A DNA stretch of 6,481 nucleotides from Rickettsiales bacterium. Lineage in GTDB: Bacteria; Pseudomonadota; Alphaproteobacteria; Rs-D84. This document shows, piece after piece, positions 1 through 4,792 of the stretch. Each line of letters begins with the position of its first letter. The first letter of the stretch is position 1. The notes under the pieces were generated by a model. The model saw only the letters and a list, made by a program, of their open reading frames with translations, was not told the DNA's origin and did not search any database. Position numbers and translations under genes: made by a program. The stretch spans positions 1-6,481 of the forward strand of contig JAISSM010000034.1 of assembly GCA_031273075.1 (NCBI GenBank), read 5' to 3'.

Positions 1-1
1 T

Positions 2-298
2 CGGTTTGGCAACCTTGGCGCCGTTTCAGCCGGCAAAGGCGATAATAAAATTATCGGGAAAAGCGCGCGCGCCAACACCGTTCCCTCTTTCATAGGAGCG
101 GAGGGGAATTTCACGCACGAAGCGACCACCGGCGTGTTGGATAAAAATTCAATGCTGTATCTAAGGGCCGCGGGCATAAACGAGTTTGATGCGGCGGCGC
201 TTTTGGTCGCGGGGATGGCGGAGGGCGTTCTTTCGCGTCTTCCGATGGAATTTTTGGTTGAAAGCAAACAGCTTATCAGCTTTGCAATGAGCAATTAG
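2..298 (+). CDS. sufB: SufB/SufD-family Fe-S cluster assembly scaffold, C-terminal part (5' end outside window)
   Basis: The frame is open from base 2 to a TAG at 296-298, giving 98 residues with no start in view. SufB and SufD form the SufBCD scaffold that builds Fe-S clusters in the cytoplasm, powered by SufC. The tail resembles the SufB C-terminus: THEATT (SufB has EHEATT), then YLRAAGIN, then LPMEFLVESKQL (SufB has LPLEFAVEAQKL). The His and Glu matching E. coli SufB H433 and E434 are present. The segment matching the CDSxLIG motif, which carries the functional Cys405, instead reads GDNKIIG, so that cysteine appears to be Gly. No cysteine occurs anywhere in the visible part. By overall similarity I call it SufB, but a SufD or a divergent single SufB/D protein is possible. 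The sufC gene follows 45 bp downstream. Family membership is firm; the B versus D assignment is not. Confidence 0.83.
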   Translation, partial: RFGNLGAVSAGKGDNKIIGKSARANTVPSFIGAEGNFTHEATTGVLDKNSMLYLRAAGINEFDAAALLVAGMAEGVLSRLPMEFLVESKQLISFAMSN

Positions 299-346
299 CA
301 GGGAACAAACAACAGGTAGCAGATAGCAAGTAGCAGGTAGCAAATG
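284..346. repeat. Degenerate 7-bp tandem repeat spanning the sufB stop and sufC start
   Basis: Nine consecutive heptamers can be read from 284 to 346: GCAATGA, GCAATTA, GCAGGGA, ACAAACA, ACAGGTA, GCAGATA, GCAAGTA, GCAGGTA, GCAAATG. Most fit GCARNTA. The second holds the TAG stop of the upstream gene (296-298) and the last ends in the ATG of sufC (344-346). The repeat replaces a normal intergenic leader, and no good Shine-Dalgarno sequence lies in front of sufC. Confidence 0.75.
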
Positions 347-985
347 ATGTTAGAAATAAAAAATTTATCGGTCGGGGTTCTTAAAAATATAAGTTTGTTC
401 GTCGGTGTCGGCGCGCGGGCCCTTCTTCGCGGCGCGAACGGGTCCGGCAAGACCACCCTTGCCAACGCCATTATCGGTATAGTCGACGTTCCCGCCAAAT
501 CCGGCCGGATATTTTTCAACGGCGCGGACATAACCGATTTGTCCATAGACGCGCGCGGCCGCGCGGGCATATTCCTTGGCGCGCAGAACGTGCCTGAAAT
601 TCCCGGTCTTTCCATAATGACGTTCTTAAAGCACTCGTTCATCGCGCATTACGGAGACGTTCCCGTAAACGTCTTTATGAAAAAACTGAAATCCGCGCAA
701 GAGAGGCTTTGCATTCCGGACGCATGGCTTGGGCGAAGCGTCAACATCGGTTTTTCCGGCGGCGAAAAAAAGCGCATTATGTTTCTGCATCTTCTTATCA
801 TCGCGCCAAAATTCGCCATTTTGGACGAGCCCGATTCCGGCGCGGACGAAAGCGCGCGAAAATTATTCGGCGAAATTATCATTGAGATGAAAGACACGAC
901 GTTTCTTGTCATAAGCCATCAAAGGCAATTTTTCCGTCCGACCGCAGAAATCACTTTACAAGGCGGGGAAATAATTGCAAAATAA
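344..985 (+). CDS. sufC: SufC, ABC-type ATPase of the SUF Fe-S cluster assembly system
   Basis: SufC is a soluble ABC ATPase that binds SufB/SufD and uses ATP to reshape the scaffold during cluster assembly. All ATPase motifs are present: Walker A GANGSGKTT at residues 30-38, Q-loop Gln81 inside a SufC-like AQNVPEIPG, signature SGGEKKR at 138-144, Walker B FAILDE at 157-162, D-loop SGAD at 165-168, and H-loop His192. SGGEKKR and the LDEPDSG context are characteristic of SufC and, with a SufB/D gene directly upstream, separate it from FtsE or transporter ATPases. At 213 residues it is clearly shorter than the usual ~245-260. The shortening seems spread over loops and the C-terminal end, since every motif is intact. 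Two tandem ATGs (344 and 347) are possible starts. Neither has a strong ribosome binding site because the 7-bp repeat fills the leader. Confidence 0.93.
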   Translation: MMLEIKNLSVGVLKNISLFVGVGARALLRGANGSGKTTLANAIIGIVDVPAKSGRIFFNGADITDLSIDARGRAGIFLGAQNVPEIPGLSIMTFLKHSFIAHYGDVPVNVFMKKLKSAQERLCIPDAWLGRSVNIGFSGGEKKRIMFLHLLIIAPKFAILDEPDSGADESARKLFGEIIIEMKDTTFLVISHQRQFFRPTAEITLQGGEIIAK

Positions 986-1017
986 GCGCGTCGAATTCAC
1001 CAAACAAAGGGACGGAC

Positions 1018-1974
1018 ATGCCAATCAAAAAATCAGTGAAAACAAATGAAAAAGACAAGGCGGAAGTCAAAGGCGCGGGGCTGATCCCTTGGCTGTTCAA
1101 ACCGGACGCGGGTTTCAGTTTGAAAAAATGGCTGTATAACGCGGGTCTTTTCACAGTCGCGCTTCTGGGCGTCGTATTCTTCTTAGCCGTCATAGGAATG
1201 CGGGCGGAATTCGCCGGTTCCGGCGCGGCGCCGGCCATATCTTTATTGGATACGGCCGAGATAGTCTTGATGCTTTTGGCGGATCAGCCGCTTTCCGTGC
1301 TGATCATGGCCGTTATTATATTCGCGATCGGGGCGTTCGCCGTCATGCCGCGGAAATTACTGGACAGAAAAAGTTTCGTCGCCGTATGGTGGACGTGCAC
1401 GTTTTGGACCGTCGTTTTGATCGTCCTTTTGGCAAAATTCCGGTCTTATATTCACGGCAACCCGGTATTGCCCGAGGCCGTCGAGCTGGCGATTTTAATT
1501 TTAGGAACGATTTTGCTTGCCATTTGCATTGTCGGATTTGTCGCCGGCACCGCATGTTACGCCCGCGAAGCAAATGTTTCCAAAGCGGTCGTCGTTTTGG
1601 GATTCCCATTGGGCTGGTCATTGTACGAGTACGCCGGGCATTTCGTTCCGGACGGAAAGCCGCAAGTTTTGAATATAAGGTACAAGTGGTACGACCGTCT
1701 TATCGAATTTTTCCTTAACACAAAGCCGGGGCAAATCATTTTGGCGCTTTTCGCCCTTTTGTTCTTATCGTCGTCCGTTGTCAAAGGAAATTATTTCGGG
1801 GCTTTCATTCCGGTATTCTTCGCGGGACTTTATCTGTTGCGCGGGCGCGGATGGATATTGAAAAACATTCGCATTCCGGCCGCGGTCGCGGCGGCCTACA
1901 ACGTCGTTCTTGTGATAGGCATGGTTTATCTTTTGTCCGTCGTTCCCGTCGGCGCGATCCCCGCGGCCGCATAA
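1018..1974 (+). CDS. Multi-pass inner-membrane protein of unknown function
   Basis: This is a 318-residue protein I do not recognise. After a charged N-terminus rich in Lys (residues 1-38) come about seven or eight hydrophobic segments near 40-60, 91-110, 120-140, 155-179, possibly 189-206, then 238-255, 257-274 and 288-309. A more polar stretch at about 207-236 (containing NIRYKWYDRLIEF) separates the last three helices. No catalytic or metal-binding motif stands out. The start is supported by AAAGGGA about 6 nt before ATG 1018. The gene begins 32 bp after sufC and ends 7 bp before ftsX, so it is probably co-transcribed with ftsX and may act with it in the envelope (inference). A transporter-like or scaffold role cannot be distinguished from the sequence. 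Confidence 0.78.
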   Translation: MPIKKSVKTNEKDKAEVKGAGLIPWLFKPDAGFSLKKWLYNAGLFTVALLGVVFFLAVIGMRAEFAGSGAAPAISLLDTAEIVLMLLADQPLSVLIMAVIIFAIGAFAVMPRKLLDRKSFVAVWWTCTFWTVVLIVLLAKFRSYIHGNPVLPEAVELAILILGTILLAICIVGFVAGTACYAREANVSKAVVVLGFPLGWSLYEYAGHFVPDGKPQVLNIRYKWYDRLIEFFLNTKPGQIILALFALLFLSSSVVKGNYFGAFIPVFFAGLYLLRGRGWILKNIRIPAAVAAAYNVVLVIGMVYLLSVVPVGAIPAAA

Positions 1975-1981
1975 GCATGAC

Positions 1982-2830
1982 ATGGCAAGGCCGCCCGTAT
2001 TTTCATTCGTAAGCGAACAGGGGCGGTTTTTATTTTTGCTTTTATCCTTCCTCGTGTTCCTCGCCGTCGTATCAAGCGGCGTCATACTGTCCCTTTCGAC
2101 CGCCATCGGGCGGTTTTCAAGCGGTCTTGAAAAGGTCGGCATCATTCAAATCCTTCCGGGCGGAAGCGTCGACGCGGCGCTTAAAATCGTCGCCGACAAC
2201 AAGGCGCACATCGCATCCGCCAAGACCGTCGACAAGGCCGAATCCGCCAAACTTCTTAAAAATTATCTTAAAGGCGGCGATGCGATAATGGGGTATATTC
2301 CCACCGTCATACGCATTCAAGCCAAGTCCAAAACCGCGCTTGACGCGATAGCAAAGCAATCTTACGAGGTCCCAAAACTTCGGTTCGCGCACGGGCAAAG
2401 CGCCGCGCCGGATAGAAGCGTCGGGATAAAAATCATGGGCATCGCGATATTCCTTCTTATCGTCACACTCGGCGCCCTTGTCATGTGCATAACGTATTCG
2501 GTCAAAAACATCGTCATTATTCACAAAAGGGAAATCGAAATTCTTCACCAGGTCGGAAGCACCAACGCGTACATCGCCAATCAGATACAGATTGCGATGA
2601 TCTCGATCGGCGCAAGGGCGGGCGTATTCGGAATGTTCGCGGGGTGGGTCGTTCTGTTCGCCGCGAACGGCATATCAAGGCAGGCCAACGTCGGGCTTTT
2701 GGCGAACATGGGCATGGTCGGCGCGGACTGGGCGATCACGTTCGCATTGGCCGCGTCCCTTGTCGTCTTAAGCGTATTGGTCACGCGGCGGACCGCCGTT
2801 CAGGTGTTGGACCGGTCGAAGGAGTTTTGA
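1982..2830 (+). CDS. ftsX: FtsX-like cell-division permease (ABC transporter permease fold)
   Basis: FtsX is the membrane partner of the ATPase FtsE. The pair controls septal peptidoglycan hydrolases at the division site. The 282 residues show the FtsX layout: a short cytoplasmic N-terminus, TM1 at about 16-40, a ~107-residue extracytoplasmic domain at 41-147, TM2 at 148-172, a cytoplasmic loop with HKREIEILHQVGSTNAYIANQ (181-201), TM3 at about 206-229, and TM4 at 249-267. That loop is the classic FtsX element (R-x-E-I-E-I-L-x-x-x-G-[AS]-T) contacting FtsE. The ATG at 1982 has no recognisable Shine-Dalgarno and lies 7 bp after the previous stop, so translational coupling is likely. No ftsE is adjacent; the only ATPase nearby is sufC. 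Generic FtsX/MacB-like permeases share the fold, but the length and four-TM layout fit FtsX best. Confidence 0.85.
   Translation: MARPPVFSFVSEQGRFLFLLLSFLVFLAVVSSGVILSLSTAIGRFSSGLEKVGIIQILPGGSVDAALKIVADNKAHIASAKTVDKAESAKLLKNYLKGGDAIMGYIPTVIRIQAKSKTALDAIAKQSYEVPKLRFAHGQSAAPDRSVGIKIMGIAIFLLIVTLGALVMCITYSVKNIVIIHKREIEILHQVGSTNAYIANQIQIAMISIGARAGVFGMFAGWVVLFAANGISRQANVGLLANMGMVGADWAITFALAASLVVLSVLVTRRTAVQVLDRSKEF
2819..2824 (+). promoter_or_regulatory. Ribosome binding site of the HopJ-family gene, inside the ftsX 3' end
   Basis: AAGGAG lies 6 nt before ATG 2831 and within the last codons of ftsX, whose TGA (2828-2830) directly precedes the ATG. This fixes the start and indicates translational coupling of the two genes. 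Confidence 0.85.
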
Positions 2831-3181
2831 ATGGGACTTTCGTTTTCGCGCGTTCTTGATGTTATCAATAAAAATTATGATTTTACCCCGACCGCGTTCG
2901 GAGTTGTCGCAAGCGCCCCTAATGCCGCCGGACAAAACGAAGGCGCGTGCCGCATTCTGGCGTTCGCAAAGGATCAGAATTTGGACAAGGGCACGGCGCT
3001 TCAATTATTCGCCGAACATTATCAAAACGTATTGGATGATCCGGACGGCGAAACGCATCAGAATATCCGCCTGTTGATGGCGCACGGATTGGACGGCGTG
3101 TGGTTCGATGTGCCGCCCCTGACTAGAAAGCCGACATATGACGCCGATGAAGCCGCCGGGCTGATTGCGCTTGCAAAATAG
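2831..3181 (+). CDS. HopJ type III effector family protein (function unknown)
   Basis: The 116 residues match the HopJ family along their length: NYDFTPTAF at 15-23, NAAGQNEGACRILAFA at 31-46, LFAEHYQNVL at 59-68, HQNIRLLMAHGLDGV at 76-90, and PLTRK at 96-100. The family is named after a Pseudomonas syringae effector, but homologues are common in bacteria without a type III system, and no biochemical role is established to my knowledge. Nothing here suggests secretion: there is no signal peptide and no secretion gene nearby. The length is typical of the family. The strong AAGGAG site and the position directly after the ftsX stop make it the last gene of the operon. The C-terminal codons also carry the -35 box of the tRNA-Ser promoter. 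Confidence 0.88.
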   Translation: MGLSFSRVLDVINKNYDFTPTAFGVVASAPNAAGQNEGACRILAFAKDQNLDKGTALQLFAEHYQNVLDDPDGETHQNIRLLMAHGLDGVWFDVPPLTRKPTYDADEAAGLIALAK

Positions 3182-3198
3182 CAATTCATCATTATAAT
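3171..3198 (+). promoter_or_regulatory. Sigma-70 type promoter of tRNA-Ser
   Basis: TTGCAA at 3171-3176, a 16-bp spacer, and a perfect TATAAT at 3193-3198, ending 10 bp before the mature tRNA 5' end. The -35 box lies inside the last codons of the HopJ-family gene, so the tRNA is transcribed independently of the upstream operon. Confidence 0.75.
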
Positions 3199-3208
3199 TG
3201 GATGTCGC

Positions 3209-3296
3209 GGAGCGTTGGCCGAACGGTAAGGCAGCGGTTTGCTAAACCGTACACTGGGAAACCGGTGAAGAGGTTCGACTCCTCTACGCTCCGCCA
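3209..3296 (+). tRNA. tRNA-Ser(GCU)
   Basis: Acceptor GGAGCGT (3209-3215) pairs with ACGCTCC (3286-3292), followed by discriminator G and an encoded CCA (3294-3296). The anticodon loop TTGCTAA is closed by GCGGT/ACCGT and gives anticodon GCT, reading AGC and AGU. The long variable arm (CACTGG/CCGGTG with a GAAA loop) is the class II signature of serine tRNAs. T-arm AGAGG TTCGACT CCTCT is complete. Confidence 0.97.
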
Positions 3297-3323
3297 TCCG
3301 CATCGTTAATTGTTAATTTCCGA

Positions 3324-3563
3324 TCACCCGCGCGCGGTTTTTGCGGGTTTGTCCTCTACATTCACCAGAGAAAACAAAACGCTGGATATAAGCGATTGAT
3401 ACGGCACGCCTTCCTTGTCCGCGATTTCTTTTATCTTGTCCAGGACGTTTTTCGGAATGCGCATGTTGATGATCGCGTCGGATTTATGGAAAGTGCGATA
3501 CGCCGAAAAGTCTTTCAGCAAAGTTTCGATGTTCATTACCAAAAGTTGTTGCATAACGTTCAT
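3324..3563 (-). CDS. CopG-like ribbon-helix-helix protein, possible orphan antitoxin
   Basis: A small protein of 79 residues from ATG 3563, or 81 from an in-frame GTG at 3569. Both starts are served by the purine-rich AAGGAAAAAGGG: AAGGA is 6 nt from the GTG and AGGG is 5 nt from the ATG. In the 81-residue numbering, a ribbon-like INMRIP (34-39) is followed by a helix VLDKIKEIADKEG, a turn VPYQS and a second helix LISSVLFSLV. This is the ribbon-helix-helix pattern of CopG/BrnA-type antitoxins and regulators, DNA-binding dimers that usually repress their own operon. Residues 1-32 form a leader without recognisable features. No toxin gene lies on either side: the gene is boxed in by tRNA-Ser and tRNA-Thr. 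It could be an orphan antitoxin or a stand-alone regulator. The RHH assignment rests on pattern only. Confidence 0.68.
   Translation of the reverse strand: MNVMQQLLVMNIETLLKDFSAYRTFHKSDAIINMRIPKNVLDKIKEIADKEGVPYQSLISSVLFSLVNVEDKPAKTARG
3326..3348 (+). terminator. Possible intrinsic terminator after tRNA-Ser
   Basis: ACCCGC (3326-3331) pairs with GCGGGT (3343-3348). Alternatively the inner palindrome CCGCGCGCGG (3328-3337) is followed directly by TTTTT (3338-3342). It lies 30 bp past the tRNA-Ser CCA end and would stop rightward transcription, but it overlaps the C-terminal codons of the opposing CopG-like gene, so part of the palindrome is coding. The T-run is short. Confidence 0.4.
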
Positions 3564-3578
3564 GCGCACCCTTTTTCC

Positions 3579-3606
3579 TTGAAATCGGCGACCGATCGTG
3601 TATCAT
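3579..3606 (+). promoter_or_regulatory. Sigma-70 type promoter of tRNA-Thr
   Basis: TTGAAA at 3579-3584, a 16-bp spacer, and TATCAT at 3601-3606, 12 bp before the tRNA 5' end. It lies in the short gap between the divergent CopG-like gene and tRNA-Thr, starting 15 bp from the CopG-like ATG. Confidence 0.72.
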
Positions 3607-3618
3607 TTACGACATCGC

Positions 3619-3694
3619 GCCGGTCTAGCTCAGTTGGTAGAGCAACGGTTTTGTAAACCGTGGGTCGGGGGTTCGAGTCCCTCGACCGGCACCA
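3619..3694 (+). tRNA. tRNA-Thr(UGU)
   Basis: Acceptor GCCGGTC (3619-3625) pairs with GACCGGC (3684-3690), followed by discriminator A and an encoded CCA (3692-3694). The D-arm has GCTC/GAGC. The anticodon stem ACGGT/ACCGT closes the loop TTTGTAA, giving anticodon TGT, which reads ACA. The T-arm GGGGG TTCGAGT CCCTC is normal. The gene is 76 nt long with CCA. Confidence 0.97.
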
Positions 3695-3942
3695 TAAAAT
3701 TCCCAGAATGGCACATCTGCTTTGCGTTTGCTCGTTCCGGCTCAGGTCATTTACGTCCAAAGTAAACTCCCATCGCCGTCACTTCGCAATACGCAGCATC
3801 CGCACCATTCTAGAAATTTTCTTCGGCGCAAGGTTCGGAAAATCGTCAACCAGGCCGCCATCACCCGCCACTATACCATTGTAAATACCATTGTCAATAC
3901 AAACATATTGTCTTGTGTTAATCAACAGTTAATCATGAATGT
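3695..3942. other. Gene-free stretch downstream of tRNA-Thr with a bounded repeat-like element
   Basis: No convincing gene is present: the ORFs here are short and have no RBS. AGAATGG (3705-3711) and CCATTCT (3805-3811) form an inverted pair bounding a 107-bp segment. Near its right end lies a 20-mer (3781-3800) that recurs in inverted orientation after tRNA-Arg. At 3873-3896 a 12-bp unit ATACCATTGTAA is tandemly duplicated with one change (A to C in the second copy). No terminator with a T-run was found behind tRNA-Thr. Confidence 0.5.
3781..3800 (+). repeat. 20-bp repeat, copy 1 (downstream of tRNA-Thr)
   Basis: ACTTCGCAATACGCAGCATC is identical to the reverse complement of 5226-5245, and similarity runs 3 bp further with one mismatch (3781-3803 against 5223-5245). 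It begins 86 bp after the tRNA-Thr CCA end, in the same direction as the tRNA. Confidence 0.9.
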
Positions 3943-4033
3943 CGCGGGGCGTTGCCCCGCGTACTTATTACCTGGATCCCGCGGTTAAACCGCGGGATGA
4001 CAATATAGACCCTATTCCCGCCTGCGCGGGAAT
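3943..4033. repeat. Cluster of three palindromes
   Basis: Hairpin 3943-3961: 8-bp stem CGCGGGGC with loop GTT. Hairpin 3976-3998: 10-bp stem ATCCCGCGGT with loop TAA. Hairpin 4014-4033: 8-bp stem ATTCCCGC with loop CTGC. The last two end in the same GGGATGACA/GGGAATGACA motif. A third, partial match (CGGGGATGACGA) follows at about 4050-4062. The motif resembles interspersed palindromes common in proteobacterial genomes. Confidence 0.85.
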
Positions 4034-4060
4034 GACAAAAGAAAAAGTCGCGGGGATGAC

Positions 4061-4105
4061 GAACCACCCCGGCGCTTCGCGCCACCCCTCCATAGAGGGG
4101 AACTT
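4061..4105 (-). repeat. Two-hairpin module, copy 1, just downstream of the 92-aa minus-strand ORF
   Basis: The module has a hairpin GGCGC-TTC-GCGCC (4071-4083) followed by CCCCTC-CATA-GAGGGG (4085-4100), flanked by AACCACCCC and AACTT. It ends 6 bp short of the stop codon (4112-4114) of the minus-strand ORF and so lies just 3' of it. A second copy is at 5541-5588. Confidence 0.85.
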
Positions 4106-4111
4106 AAATTG

Positions 4112-4390
4112 TTAATTGTTAAATGATTTCTGCGCATAAATCTGCGCATACCTAACTTTGCGCCTGTATTCGGACAGAAGCCTATTCAAAAGATGCGCCC
4201 CTTCTTCGCCCAACGCCGACAGCGCGGCGAAATGCCGGTGCGTCAATCGAAGATCGCCCACGAAATGCGTAAGAATTCTTTCGTAAGAAGCGGCATATTC
4301 GACGGCCTCTCCGAAAATCAAAACCTGCCGCGCGTTGGCTATGAAATCTTTCATCTCCGCATGCGCGCATACCCCGTTGACAATTCTCAT
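4112..4390 (-). CDS. Small hypothetical protein, probably helical
   Basis: This 92-residue ORF has no recognisable family. From about residue 11 to 87 it is rich in Ala, Leu, Glu and Arg, with little Pro or Gly, and looks like a few amphipathic helices (AEMKDFIANARQVL, AVEYAASYERILTHF, EEGAHLLNRLLSEYRRKVRY). There is no signal peptide or transmembrane segment. The ATG at 4390 has AAGG about 9 nt upstream and GAGAG touching it, an acceptable but not strong site. Upstream on the same strand is an extended -10-like TGTTAAGAT (4465-4473) without a clear -35 box, implying a leader of roughly 70 nt. Ending in SFNN, its last codons and stop fall in the simple sequence GTTAATTGTT, so the C-terminus may be eroded. 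Overlapping ORFs on other frames look less protein-like, but the gene remains uncertain. Confidence 0.5.
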   Translation of the reverse strand: MRIVNGVCAHAEMKDFIANARQVLIFGEAVEYAASYERILTHFVGDLRLTHRHFAALSALGEEGAHLLNRLLSEYRRKVRYAQIYAQKSFNN

Positions 4391-4516
4391 CTCTCATTGC
4401 CTTTTGCGTATGGAAAGCGCACACCCCGTCGCCGCCGATAATATTTTAGAATAGGCGGCATCTTAACATATTTTTTCAAAAAGTGAAATTAAAATTTATA
4501 TGGTGCAAACAGAAAA

Positions 4517-4605
4517 CGTCATTGCGAGGAACCCGCAGGGTGACGCGGCAATCCAATCATTATTATGGATTGCTTCCCCCTTCCTTCGTCGGGGTCGCAA
4601 TGACG
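4517..4605. repeat. Large imperfect inverted repeat of the interspersed ATTGCGAGGA type
   Basis: The outer arms CGTCATTGCGA (4517-4527) and TCGCAATGACG (4595-4605) are perfectly complementary over 11 bp. Inner arms GCAATCCA (4548-4555) and TGGATTGC (4566-4573) pair over 8 bp around a short AT-rich loop. The segments between them differ in sequence and pair poorly. The arm sequences recall a palindromic element that is dispersed in many copies in Rickettsiales and other bacterial genomes (from memory). Confidence 0.8.
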
Positions 4606-4611
4606 AGTTGT

Positions 4612-4658
4612 CGATTGTTTGCTTCGCAAACAAGGTGTGTTTCATAGAAACACACCCC
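4612..4658 (+). repeat. 47-bp direct repeat, copy 1
   Basis: It matches 4734-4780 at 44 of 47 positions. It consists of two abutting hairpins: TTGTTTGC-TTC-GCAAACAA (4615-4633) and GGTGTGTTTC-ATA-GAAACACACC (4634-4656, 10-bp stem). Confidence 0.9.
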
Positions 4659-4683
4659 ACCCACACTATTTTGCCCTAGGTGG

Positions 4684-4733
4684 GGTGGCTTTTTATAAAA
4701 GCCACCTTTCCTGTTTGCAAAGCAAACAGGAAA
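4684..4733. repeat. Two abutting perfect hairpins between the 47-bp repeats
   Basis: Hairpin 4684-4706 has a 10-bp stem (GGTGGCTTTT) and loop TAT. Hairpin 4707-4733 follows with no spacing, with a 12-bp stem (TTTCCTGTTTGC) and loop AAA. An alternative 8-bp stem ACCCCACC/GGTGGGGT (4654-4661 with 4679-4686) links this pair to the preceding repeat. Confidence 0.9.
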
Positions 4734-4780
4734 CGATTGTTTGCTTTGCAAACAAGGCATGTTTCATAGAAACACACCCC
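4734..4780 (+). repeat. 47-bp direct repeat, copy 2
   Basis: It contains the hairpin TTGTTTGC-TTT-GCAAACAA (4737-4755). In the second hairpin (loop ATA) two changes, TG to CA, break the outer part of the stem and leave about 6 bp, so this half has decayed relative to copy 1. Confidence 0.9.
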
Positions 4781-4792
4781 CGCCACATGGAA

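Larger units (their letters stand above)
4391..4792. other. Gene-free stretch made largely of palindromic repeats
   Basis: No gene is supported here. The left 125 bp is AT-rich and probably holds the promoter of the minus-strand ORF. A GCCGCC/GGCGGC pair around 4432-4460 could form a hairpin in its leader. From 4517 on the stretch is occupied by one large imperfect inverted repeat and an array of contiguous small hairpins, listed separately. The array starts directly after the NUDIX gene stop (minus strand), so it forms the 3' trailer of that gene's transcript. Confidence 0.7.

Noticed and set aside
295..642. Minus-strand ORF opposite sufC with a CYLLLAICYLL-like end
   Set aside because: It is the antisense shadow of sufC; the Cys-Leu-rich end is only the translation of the 7-bp repeat.
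344..985. The ABC ATPase as FtsE partner of the downstream FtsX
   Set aside because: SGGEKKR, AQNVPEIPG and LDEPDSG, with a SufB-like gene directly upstream, identify SufC. It is separated from ftsX by nearly 1 kb and an unrelated membrane gene.
2831..3181. Evidence for a type III secretion locus because of the HopJ family name
   Set aside because: No secretion, chaperone or regulator gene is in the window, and the family is widespread outside pathogens.
3722..3988. Plus-strand ORF after tRNA-Thr
   Set aside because: It has no RBS, an odd composition, a 12-bp tandem repeat read as TIVNTIVN, and an end inside a palindrome cluster.
4182..4441. Overlapping ORFs on the minus (4182-4424) and plus (4193-4441) strands across the 92-aa gene
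   Set aside because: Both are rich in Arg and Cys in the way off-frame reads of GC-rich genes are, and no helix pattern or RBS supports them.
4612..4780. Possible CRISPR array from the repeated 47-bp units
   Set aside because: There are only two units, each made of hairpins, and the DNA between them is also palindromic rather than a unique spacer. No cas gene is present.
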